From: Megalopta genalis
Lineage: Eukaryota > Arthropoda > Insecta > Hymenoptera > Halictidae
NCBI RefSeq assembly: GCF_051020955.1
Contig: NC_135018.1
Location: 8,371,939-8,435,938 of the forward strand
Length of the DNA: 64,000 nt
Direction of reading: 5' to 3'
This document shows positions 45,021 to 54,872 of the stretch, piece after piece. Position 1 is the first letter of the stretch. The number at the start of each line of letters is the position of its first letter. The notes under the pieces were generated by a model, which was given only the letters and a program-made list of their open reading frames with translations, was not told where the DNA came from and did not search any database. Position numbers and translations under genes: made by a program.

Positions 45021-47735
45021 ACTGATAGAAGGCGAGAGAAGGCGAGAGAATACGGGAGAAGAGGAGAAGGGGCGAGAGACGGGGAAATAAAATAAGAACA
45101 ATGAAGGTATCCCAGCGAGGAGCCAAAGGAAGCGAAGGTTCGTATTGAAGAAGGGAACGAGGCATAATTCGAGCCGGTGGTCTGAGGTTTCTTCCTAACC
45201 TTACTCCCTTTAGATTCCTTCTGTCTTCATTCCTATCCTGCCGCCTACAATTGACCCTCGCCCCCGGCCCATCGTCTTATATAAGATTACGCTTGTTACG
45301 ACAGTCTCCGCTCGACAAGGCAGCCTCATCCGTCCGCCCCAGCGTGTTGACTTCGTTAGGAAGGACGAGCCGCTTTAATTCACTACCCTCTCGATCCACC
45401 CTACCCCGCTCTGCCATCTGCACTCCGAGCCTTAACTCCCTGCCAAGGCATCCGCGCACATCTCACGTTTTCACAGCCTCCCGACAAAAGATTTCCTTGA
45501 TCACTCCCCTCTGCCCGCACCCGGCACGTCGCCTCGCGTCCCCTTCACCTGACGCACCTATCCCTCCTAGTCGCTATCTCCCTCGATCCATCAGGATCCG
45601 AAAGTCGATCCCTCCGACCTTTATTTTGCAATTCATTTAAACCCTTACGATGCAATTGGATCTCTAAGGGCAGCTTGTCTCGCGTTGAAATATTTTATCT
45701 ATTTGTACCGTTGTCGTTGCATCGCCGATTCGATGTATTCGTCGCAGAAAAAAGCAGACGCAGCTTAAACGGTATCAAAATTTAAGGAACTCGGGGTACC
45801 GATATTGTACCATTCTCCCAAATTGTTGAAGTCATTTTAAAAAGAGAGAAGTTTTCCTAAATGTTTCCTGTCTCTGCAGCAGACGCAGAATGCATAATGG
45901 TTCGCAGTATAATCACTTGAATTGAACATGTAAGTAAAAATGATAAAGTGGTATTTAAATGGCGTCGAAGCATGCATCTGATGGCAACGAAGAAACGTTC
46001 TACCAAGGTCATTTTAATGATTTTGTTTGAAGGTTATCGACATTTTTCTTCTCATCAACGTTTCTTTTTTATAGCGTGATGTTGTTGCTTGCGTCAAGAT
46101 GAGTTCAATGATCTATAATATTAGAACCTTGGGATGATTTTCAGTTGAAATTTAAAGAATACAGAAACGGTGTAACTTGATCTTAAAGGTGAAAAGAACA
46201 CAAGGATCGGCCACTTTCTCAAGGCTCCGATCATGCAAGATAACACGTTGCGAAAAATAGAATAGAGAAATGGAAGATTTCATGCGCATCCAAAGATCGG
46301 GTTGCGGATCGGCCCAATATTTTAATTTAATATTCGGCTCGTCGTCAGATCATACTGAAATCGTGTCACCTGTCCCACGATCCAGACGGAAGAGGCTCTT
46401 CCCTTTGACACTGTTCTCGAATTTTGTACCGCCGTCTCGTGATTTCCAGTCGGCCGGTAACTTACGATCTTCTGTATCTCGGCGTCGTGATCGCGCGATC
46501 CAACACGGTATAATTACTGGTATAATTACCTCCAACAAGACTCTTCCTTTCGCGGAGGATCTCTGACCTCTCGTCGAAGATGACTCGGAGATGCTTCGCC
46601 AATATTCTTTCACCTTTGAATCCCGTTCGTTCTCCGGTGTTCCGACAGTCTTCTCCCGCGACTCCGCCCCGCGGCCGCTATCGACTATTTTAGGCAGCAA
46701 GGTCGCCTGTCTAGAAATATCCATCATCCTCGAGGCGAGATTTTTTAATAAAAGTTCGAGCAGCCGGCCGGCCCGGTTTTCCTCCGCTTAATATGCTCTC
46801 ATCCCATCTATAATGATCATCTACGGAGCCACTGATTTGCTTTCCAACCCTCAGCTGTTTGTCTCCGCCCCCTTGTAACCCCTCCCCCCAACCCCGTCAG
46901 CCTCCCCCGTCCGGCGACCCGCACTCTCCTCGTCGTCCTCCTCCTCCTCCTCCACCTCATCCTCCTCCGCCTCTCGCTACACAGGATCGATCGATTCCAC
47001 AAACGGGATCCATTGTGGCCGACACTCGACCCCGGACAATACATCGGCTGGAATGTACACACGTCGGGTATACACGATGTTATAGCGTCGCAATCGGGTC
47101 TGAACGGTAACAATGGACGTCTGAGAACGATTTGACTTTGTACCTAACAAGAAAATATGTTGCCCGGCCAATTCGTGCGGGCCGATCGATCAATATCGCG
47201 ACCGAGCGTGATCCTGTTATGCATTTTTCCACGTAGAAATTGGATCTGGGTCGTCGCGGTGGAAACAAGCCGCGCCGCGACGATCCTCAACTTTAAAGCG
47301 TACTTGCCTCGAGTTACCGACGCTACAATATACTTAGGCTGTGTCCCCGGCCCATACCTTCTCTCCTGCACGCCAAATCCGTTTAAAACGCAACACTTCG
47401 TGGCCCTCTACACGCGATTGTTTATCTCGCGATGCACCCCGATCGATCGAATAATCGAAATATCGCTCTACCTAAAATTCACAGGTCCAGTTCATGCTTT
47501 CGTTCTTGAGAAGTGCGGGGATCAGTCGAGCGTCGCTTCGAGCCCTAAATTTCGTCTGCACTCTCGGCACTCATCGCAGTGTTAACACATTTTCCATCGC
47601 CGTTTGGAAAGCTGTATACTCTGCACCTCATTTACGACAATCTCGATTTAATTGTACGTCATTTGTGAGCTCCGGGGACGAACGTCGAGATAATGACGAT
47701 GCGAAGATTGCGTGTCTTACTCGAAACGTAGCAAA
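45021..47735. other. GC- and pyrimidine-rich non-coding stretch
   Basis: A purine-rich tail (45030-45100) gives way to a CpG-rich region, and a strongly pyrimidine-rich segment lies at about 46860-46975 with CTC repeats. No exon is supported despite several frames near 100 codons. Confidence 0.45.
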
Positions 47736-48115
47736 TCTATGATCAGAGTTGTTCTAATTGAAGTACATTGTAATACAATCAAGTAAATCGAACCTTTGAG
47801 TTAATTCAGGTACTGATTGTTTTAAACACGAATGTAATTGAATTACTCTTTGTAACTGAATTCAATGGCGATCCGAATTATACGGATTACAATGTAATTG
47901 AATTCAACGGCGATCCGAATTACGGATTACAATGTAATTGAATTCAATGGCGATCCGAATTACGGATTACAATGTAATTGAATTCAACGGCGATCCGAAT
48001 TACGGATTACAATGTAATTGAATTCAACGGCGATCCGAATTACGGATTACAATGTAATTGAATTACTTTGTAATTGTAATTGCTTGAGTAATTCGATTGT
48101 AATTCCGCACAACTC
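47736..48115 (+). mobile_element. Family H minisatellite element, copy 2 (40-bp units)
   Basis: The left border TGATCAGAGTTGTTCTAATT and the right border ATTGTAATTCCGCACAACTC match those of the copy at 23787 in inverted orientation. The interior is a tandem array whose 40-bp unit TACGGATTACAATGTAATTG plus AATTCAACGGCGATCCGAAT starts at 47881, 47921, 47961, 48001 and 48041 with almost no divergence. The interior expanded recently while the borders are shared with older copies. Confidence 0.8.
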
Positions 48116-48137
48116 GGCCTATAATTGTCTACGGATC

Positions 48138-48437
48138 TACACAGTGTGTTCCAAAATTATCGTGCAAGCGGGAAATGAGAGGTTCTTGAAGTCATTTGAA
48201 GTAACTTTATCCTTAGCTGGCGCGAGGCGGCCGAGCCAATGAGCAGAACTGGGCTTTGACTGCTCGTTGGCTAGACCATCTCGCGCCAGCTGATCTCGCC
48301 TCTCATTGGTCACAGTTTTTCGTTAATAATCCGTAAACGAAGCAGCGGATTGCATTTTCGATAAGGATAAATTTACTTCAAATGACCTCAGGAGCCCCTC
48401 GTTTCTCGCTTGTACAATAATTTTGGGATACCCTGTA
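48138..48437. mobile_element. Family A foldback element, copy 3
   Basis: The left end TACACAGTGTGTTCCAAAAT is degraded; the right end reads TTTTGGGATACCCTGTA. AGCTGGCGCGAGGCGGCCGA pairs with CATCTCGCGCCAGCT across a central GAACTGGGCTT loop, so this copy shows the unexpanded palindromic centre from which the 59-bp units of copies 2 and 4 appear to derive. It lies 22 bp from the Family H element. Confidence 0.8.
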
Positions 48438-49313
48438 CAGAAATCCCTATTTTGACTGAACGTTCTCTAAATGTTTGTTCCTCTGAACAGGAACAAAAGA
48501 TGTACGTGCTCCTCCGTGGTCCTTGACGTATGTTTCTAGGCTCGTTAGAGAAGGACCGAGGACAGAAAAGAAACGTTGGAAAATTGTGACGGAAACGATC
48601 GGTGAAACGGTTCCTTCGTCGCGTTCGTATTTGCTTGAGGAGAACCGGAATATCTGGTATGCGTTGCCGCGGCATGCCAGCAATGTCTACTTGTTTGTTT
48701 TGCGGAGGAGCAATAGGGCTCGTTTGCATGGCTCGATCGATTCCTGGTGTCGCGAGGACTCACGATAATTGAATTGTGAATCCAATCAAGCGCAATGGCC
48801 TGTTGAGATTACAAAAGAGATCGTGTTACGAGCCGCGGGACCATAGGTGCCCGAAGACCGTCGCGGTCCTCCCGCGTTCGCCTTAACTTCGACTAATTGA
48901 TTGTGACGCAAACGCAACGGCCAGCTCATACATCAAGCAATTCCGACTTCTGATGGACCACTAAACGGTGTGTTACTCTGCCTTGAAATATTGTCCAAAA
49001 CTTGGGCGCTTGTCGCTACACCGTACCTGCTGTTTTCATAAATTGTGCGCCTAATTTTGCTCATAATTGACCGCCCCCAAATTTCGTCGAAATCGGCGCG
49101 AGCTATATCCGATGCTCCCCTTGTTAAACTTGCTAAAACTGGCTGAAACTTTGTTGATTTTCACATTCTTCAATTTATCGTTAGACCCTTTCGGAAGTTC
49201 TACCGGGCACACCGTCCGTATCGAGAAAATTCTACTCGCAGTCTGCAAGTTTGCAGTTCGTTTCAACCATTTGCCATGTAACATCGTGTTAGTAGCATTG
49301 TAAAAATTGCCTA
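48438..49313. other. Non-coding stretch, no gene seen
   Basis: Mixed composition. TAATTTTGCTCATAATTG at 49050 also occurs at 18115, a short match of unclear meaning. Confidence 0.45.
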
Positions 49314-49530
49314 TACAGTAACTTTAAAAACTCAATAACTTTCTTCAAACTGGTTTATGCGACTTGAATTTTTGTAGATCATAGAGGAACTAGTCTAGCA
49401 GACAAAGAAAAATTCGCTTTCCAACCTTTTTATCCGAGAGCAAATAACTAAAATTTAAAAAATACGTTTTGCAGATCTCGACAACTTGTATACATGCTAG
49501 AAATTTCATCGAAATCCATCACGAAGACCT
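49314..49530 (+). mobile_element. Family E Tc1/mariner-like fragment
   Basis: Starting TACAGTAACTTTAAAAACTC, it follows the left E copy block by block: CTTGAATTTTTGTAGATCAT, GAGGAACTAGTCTAGCAGAC, TTTGCAGATCTCGACAACTT and CATGCTAGAAATTTCATCG. It is more diverged than the 11092/13433 pair and has no partner in reach. Confidence 0.55.
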
Positions 49531-50661
49531 CCTCACTCGCAGAAACATTACTTATTATAAATAGAAAAAAATAAATAGCTTTTTATTCCCTACCCCCTTT
49601 CGTTATAGAAATATCAGCAGTAATCGAAAAGATAAATAAATTGATAGAAGCGAAACGAAACTCACATGTGTACACGTTCCATCGAACCGTTCAACGCGTG
49701 TATCTAGTTGCTGGTACGGGTCACACGAGACCCGATCACCGGTCACCGGCCATCACGATCCGTCATGCGAGGTTTATAAATTGATAAAAATGCGAGTGTT
49801 AATCAAGCCGCGACGTTCGCGGTAAAATAAGCGGCGAGCGATTTCGTTAGCAATTACGCAGCGAGCAACATCGTTTCTTCGGGGGGAACGTTTACGTAAG
49901 TCCCGCGCAAGTTTCGCAAGTACGTAAGTCAGGAAATTTCGTCACTCGGCGTTCGCGAATTCCCCCGTCCGTTCCAGGATCTTCCGGGTGCATGTTCTGG
50001 AAGAGATAGCACTCATTTTCCCGGCCGTTGATTCCCGATGGCCTCACGAAATCTCCTGGCCTCCTTGAAAATCAGGAATAGGCAGGGACGCCGAGGCGTC
50101 ACACCCTCGATCAGCAGCAATTGCCCCGGCGTGCTCATGAAATTTTAGTTGCAAGAGTCCACGAATTGTTCTGCCCCCTCCCCCCTGTCACTTCCTCTTC
50201 TTTCAGTCCCTGTGCCCTTTCCGGCCCATCTCGTCGCTCGCGTTTACCTTTCTTAACCCATTAGCGCGTCGCTCGAGGAGACGGTGTCGATACCCTGACT
50301 TCTGCTGCCATTCGTTGGCGAAAATCTGCAGGCTTAATCCTTCAATTGTCCGCTCGAGTATACTGCTTCTTCCAAAAATAATAATAGTAATAATAATGTT
50401 TATTCTTTAACGAGATGAAGTAGTGTTACATTCAACTTTCGCACCATTTAAATTGTTTGTACTAAATTGCCATATATTATTTGACATTTAACGTATGGAA
50501 ACATCGCGGTGAACAAAAATGGAGAGATACACGATTCAACAATGCCTGTTTATTGTTAAAAATTATTACAAATTTGGCTGAAAGTTATGCAGAAGTTGGA
50601 AGAATATTTCGTACAGAATGTGGAAGAGAAATTAAAAAATTTGAAGAAAGTGGTTCACTTA
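49531..50661. other. Non-coding stretch, no gene seen
   Basis: A CpG-rich patch covers 49730-50330. GATCACCGGTCACCGGCC near 49736 resembles the D4 palindrome GGTCACCGGTGACC, but no TTAA end accompanies it. TTAACCCATTAG at 50253 is an isolated TTAACC sequence. Confidence 0.45.
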
Positions 50662-51225
50662 TACAGGGTGTCCCAAAAATGTCTCGCAATCCGAAAGTGG
50701 CGGGTTCCTCAGGTTATTCGAAGCAACTTTTTCCTTTACAAAAATTTTCTCCGAGGCACCGTTAACGAGTTATTAACGAAAAAGAGTGACCAATGAAAGG
50801 TGAGCTCAGCTGCTGCGAGGTGGCCGAGCCAACGGCGCCAGCGGTCGAGCGGTCGAATTCCAGCTCAGCTGGCGCGAGGCGGCCGAGCCAACGGCGCCAG
50901 CGGTCGAGCGGTCGAATCTCAGGTCAGTTGGCGCGAGGCGGCCGAGCCAGCGGCGCCAGCGGTCGAGGCGGTCGAATCTCAGCTCAGCTGCCGCGAGGCG
51001 GCCGAGCCAGCGGCGCCAGCGGTCGAGGCGGTCGAATCCCAGCTCAGCTGGCGAAAGGCGACCGAACCAATACTCAGCCGTACTCGATTCTTATTGGTCA
51101 CTGCTTTTCGTTAATAACTCGTTAACGGTGCCTCGGAGAAAAATTTTGTAAAGGAAGAAACTGCTTCAAATGATCCGAGGAACCCGCCATTTCCGGATTG
51201 CGAGACATTTTTGGGACACCCTGTA
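50662..51225. mobile_element. Family A foldback element, copy 4, with five 59-60-bp units
   Basis: The ends TACAGGGTGTCCCAAAAATG and TTTTTGGGACACCCTGTA are perfect inverted repeats over at least 18 bp and the arms match copy 2 closely. The centre holds units starting at 50809, 50868, 50927, 50987 and 51047, each with GCGAGGCGGCCGAGCCA then GGCGCCAGCGGTCGAG. The first three are spaced 59 bp and the last two 60 bp, the extra base being a G in GGTCGAGGCGG. Identical ends suggest the youngest copy of the family here. Confidence 0.9.
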
Positions 51226-52451
51226 TATTGTATACAAGGCGAAAGAAAGTCTACATGTTCGAATTTAAAATGGTCTACAATAGTCTGTTATGCTTGCCTA
51301 GAACAGCGTATAGATAACGTTAAAGAACAATAGAATATGCAAATCCGAGCATTGACACACGGATCGATGGGTTCCTTTTTTCCAGGGACGCCTTGTACGC
51401 GTCGTACGGTTCTTTCAGATTTCGTCCGCACGATGAATTTTTATCCGCGAACATTTTCCTCTGATGAGAAATTCTCGGGCACGGTAATATGAATGCGTAA
51501 TTCTCCGATTGTCTGGGCGTATACAATGCAGAAAAGCGTTCCGGGCGAAACAAAATCGCGGATGGCGTTCGGCAAACAAACGAAGACAGTCGCGCGGTTT
51601 TTTTCCGGGCGGGACGAGACCGTCGCGCCGCGGCCGCCGCCGTACAATAATCCCGACCGTCCATTACGGTTTTACAGCGTTTCATTTCGTGCCGGGAGAA
51701 GTGCGGTTGTAAGTGATGGAACAGCTGGCCGTAAAAACGTCGATGTTACGCCGTTGTAACGGTGACGATAACTGGTCATCCCCGAGTCGACGATAAAGCC
51801 GCGGATCAACCGTAGAAAATTTACACCGTCAAAGTGATTTAAATGCGGACTACAAACGGATATATGGTGGCCCGGCCCATATGGTGGCCCGATTTTCACG
51901 AGGCTCGAAGAACGTTTTCATCCGAACTATGCGAGACATTTTCGATCGGTCGTAAGTGAATCGCGTTGCACAAGGAGCAACCTTTTTTTTAAACGATCTT
52001 TCGACGACGATCTTCCTGTTACTGCGTAAAGTGTGAGAAGCGATGTGATTGATCAGTGATGAATCGTAAAGTTGACGGGAAGTTGGCGGAAGTAACAAGT
52101 TTTCAATACATAAATAATAATAATTAATAATTCCCTTTAGATAACGCTAAGTAAAAGAAGTGGAGAAATAGTTTATAAGATATACAGGATATAAATAGTT
52201 CATAATATAAAGAATAATTCATAGGAGTATATAAGTAGTCCTAAATACATTCTGTCGGAAGGTGCAATATGTGCAATCAAAATTGACTCCATTACAATAC
52301 TGATTCACGTTACAAACGAACCTATTTACATATACAGTGGGCATGGCTGTGTTGATCGCGATGTAAAGATAACCAGAGTAGCAACCCACGGAACAAGGAA
52401 TAATGAATAAAATCTTATCTATAGAATTTATTCGAATTTATTTCTTCGATA
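51226..52451. other. Non-coding stretch, no gene seen
   Basis: CpG-rich (51360-51960) followed by AT-rich sequence. Frames in the CpG-rich part overlap on both strands and are not accepted. Confidence 0.5.
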
Positions 52452-52790
52452 TATGAATCAAATAAAATTTTAGTCGAAGAATTTATTCGATGTGTTATTC
52501 GAAGGAAATTTCTTCAATATTATATTCATATTATTCGGAGAATTTGTTCGATATAGAAATCGAATAAAATTTTATTCGAAGAATTTATACGAAAGGTCAG
52601 CCGAATAAAATTCCATTCGAAGAATTTATTCGATACATCGTCCGAATAAAATTTTATACGGAGAATTTAATCGATATACTATTCGAATAAGATTTTATTC
52701 GAAACATTTATTTGGAAGATTAGTGGAATCAAATTGTATTCGAAACATTTATTCGAAATGTTGTTCGAATAAAATTTCATTCGAATAATG
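52452..52790 (+). repeat. 41-bp AT-rich tandem repeat with palindromic core
   Basis: CGAATAAAAT-type starts fall at 52561, 52602, 52643, 52684, 52725 and 52766, exactly 41 bp apart; units before 52561 are out of register because of small indels. The core TCGAATAAAATTTTATTCGA (52560-52579) is a perfect palindrome, followed by AGAATTTATTCGAT. Later units are diverged, so the array is not new. Confidence 0.85.
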
Positions 52791-53473
52791 CCGAACCCCG
52801 CCACAGAGAACAATCGGATGAAAATGATTTTTCTTTGTTTAGTCTTCCGAGTTGGCGTGGCTTCGTAGTTCTCTGGAGCCATATTGGTGCCCCACAGAGC
52901 AGCGAACGCTCGCGGAAAATTTAGATCCGAATCGACGAAACAGGACCGGTCGGTCGCAGCATGAGCAGTTCGACCTCGGAGTTATGAAACTCTAATCACA
53001 GTTCGAAATATGTCCCGTTAATTAAAGCGGCATACGTGCAATCGGATTTAGCAAATTAAGCGTGCCGGCACGATAAATTCCCTTCGTCCTAGCGTTCGTC
53101 AAATGTGCGAGTTGCTTTCAATTAACGTTTGTTAATTCATCGTCTCGTGGCCCGGGTTCGCGACGAAACGTCCAATTCTTTTGTTCGATTCGCGGCGGAA
53201 CTGCACTCGTAATTGATTAGCTCGGCCGCGTATCGTAAGTGTCAACAACTGTCCGTTGACCCTCGCGATCGGTTTCCATTACAACGTTTCGCTATAGCGT
53301 CGTCGCTGGAAAATTCTCCCTGGTCTTCTTCTATTCGCTTCTCTCGCTTATTTTCCGTCCGTTCAAGTCGGTGAAATCGCTAAATTTATAAATAGACTGC
53401 GGAATTTGCACTTTATGCAAATTGCTGTTCTCAGAATCCGTTCCCAGAGAAATTCGAACGAGGGGGGAATTAC
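52791..53473. other. Non-coding stretch, no gene seen
   Basis: CpG-rich unique sequence, with one TAGACTGCGGA-type end at 53393. Confidence 0.5.
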
Positions 53474-53655
53474 AATGTAATTGAAATACTATGTAATTTA
53501 ATTCAATGGCGATCTGAATTACGAATTACAAATCTGTAATCGGATCACTTTGTAATTTGATTGAATTACGAACCGAATTACGAATAACAACGTAATTGCA
53601 TTACTCTGTAATTATAATTCCTCGACTAATGCAATCGTAATTCCGCGCAACTCTG
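53474..53655 (+). mobile_element. Family H minisatellite element, copy 3 (short)
   Basis: GGAATTACAATGTAATTGAA begins the array and CAATCGTAATTCCGCGCAAC ends it, the latter matching the right border of copy 2. The interior has about four irregular units including AATTCAATGGCGATCTGAAT, the same unit as the 40-bp array of copy 2 but not amplified. Confidence 0.65.
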
Positions 53656-54651
53656 TCTGAACGGAGCCGAAATTTCGTCGCGACTAAACGTCCGAAAAAT
53701 CCCGAGACGATCCGCGGCGATTATCGGGTCGACGATCGACGTTACGCGACGTCGCCGTCGCCGTCGCCGACGCCGTCGATAGGAAGGCGTCGGGCGAGAG
53801 AAGAGGAACGTGTCGAGGAAGAATTCCCCGATATATCTCGACGTCGTCGTTCCTCGACTTTCGACGGGAAGGAAATATTCCATCGGGCCGGAACGGGGGC
53901 TTCGGATCGAAAAAGAGCTGCAACCGTGTCGCATGGCCGCGTGGTGGGGGTGGGAACCCGGCCGGGGATGGGGTGCGGCGAAGGGGTGCCGCCGGATAAA
54001 AGACCAGGAGATTAACGCATCGATTAGTTCGAACATGGCGGGACACTCTTCGGCACTTTGGCGCCGTGTGTACGCCCCGCAACGCGTTCTTTTTATTATT
54101 CAAAAAGCTCCTCTAGCTGCCGTGCCTTCATCCAGCTAAACCGACGGAATCGAATACCGTAGACAGCCAGCCTCCGTTAGGCCGAATTTTCCCTCCGGTA
54201 TTTTCCCTCCGGCGAAGTCTTCTCTAGTCGCCACGGAGATCCGCAGAAAATCCCGAATATATTTAAAATCTCTCCTCTACATCGATATCGATGGAGCCCC
54301 GATGGCCGGCCGCGATTTCCTTGGCCGCAGAAGAATCGGATTCCCAGAGAATCGTCTCCGATTCGCGCCGAGTCCAAATTAACGTTGCGGAATTTACGCA
54401 CGGATTTTCCGCGCTACATCTCGAAAAGGAACACCTAAAGGGTTCACCTTTCTTCGAAAAATCCTCGTCTACTTTCCGTAGATAACAGACGCAACAACAA
54501 ATAAATTTCCGATTATTATTTTTTATTGATTAACCGGCAATATATCCTCTAGATTATGTTTTTGTTTACGTTTTTTCTCCTTCTTTCTTTTAGTTTGAAG
54601 TTTTTATTTGCTTTTGTATTTGACATAACTCTGAGATTGCTACCATATTAT

Positions 54652-54697
<46 letters not shown>

Positions 54698-54791
54698 AAC
54701 TCACTGATTCACCACTTAAAAATTATTATATAACGTTCCATACTAATTTTATCATTATTAAATTTGTTTGTATTTTAAAAACTGTTAAAAG
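53656..54791. other. CpG-rich then AT-rich non-coding stretch
   Basis: A CGTCGC-rich patch lies at 53740-53785 and a (CT)n run at 54654-54692. GCGGAATTTACGCACGGATT at 54387 has a related sequence at 55235. No gene is supported. Confidence 0.45.
54654..54692. repeat. (CT)n microsatellite
   Basis: About 39 bases of uninterrupted CT. Confidence 0.95.
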
Positions 54792-54872
54792 TGTAATTGT
54801 TGCACAAGAATAATTTAAGTTAATATATTAAGTTAATATATTAACTTAAATTATTCTCGTGCAACAATTACA
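54792..54872. repeat. Near-perfect 36-bp inverted repeat (hairpin)
   Basis: 54792-54827 (TGTAATTGTTGCACAAGAAT then AATTTAAGTTAATATA) and 54837-54872 are reverse complements with one mismatch, separated by nine bases. The RNA of either strand would form an 81-nt stem-loop. It could be a small foldback element or a hairpin RNA source; nothing here decides. Confidence 0.9.

Noticed and set aside
50809..51060. tRNA-Leu-like look of the 59-bp units (TGGCCGAG... GGTCGAATCCC resembles A and B boxes)
   Set aside because: The unit derives from one arm of the Family A palindrome, seen unexpanded at 48138 and 1265. No acceptor stem or anticodon arm can be drawn, so the resemblance is coincidental.
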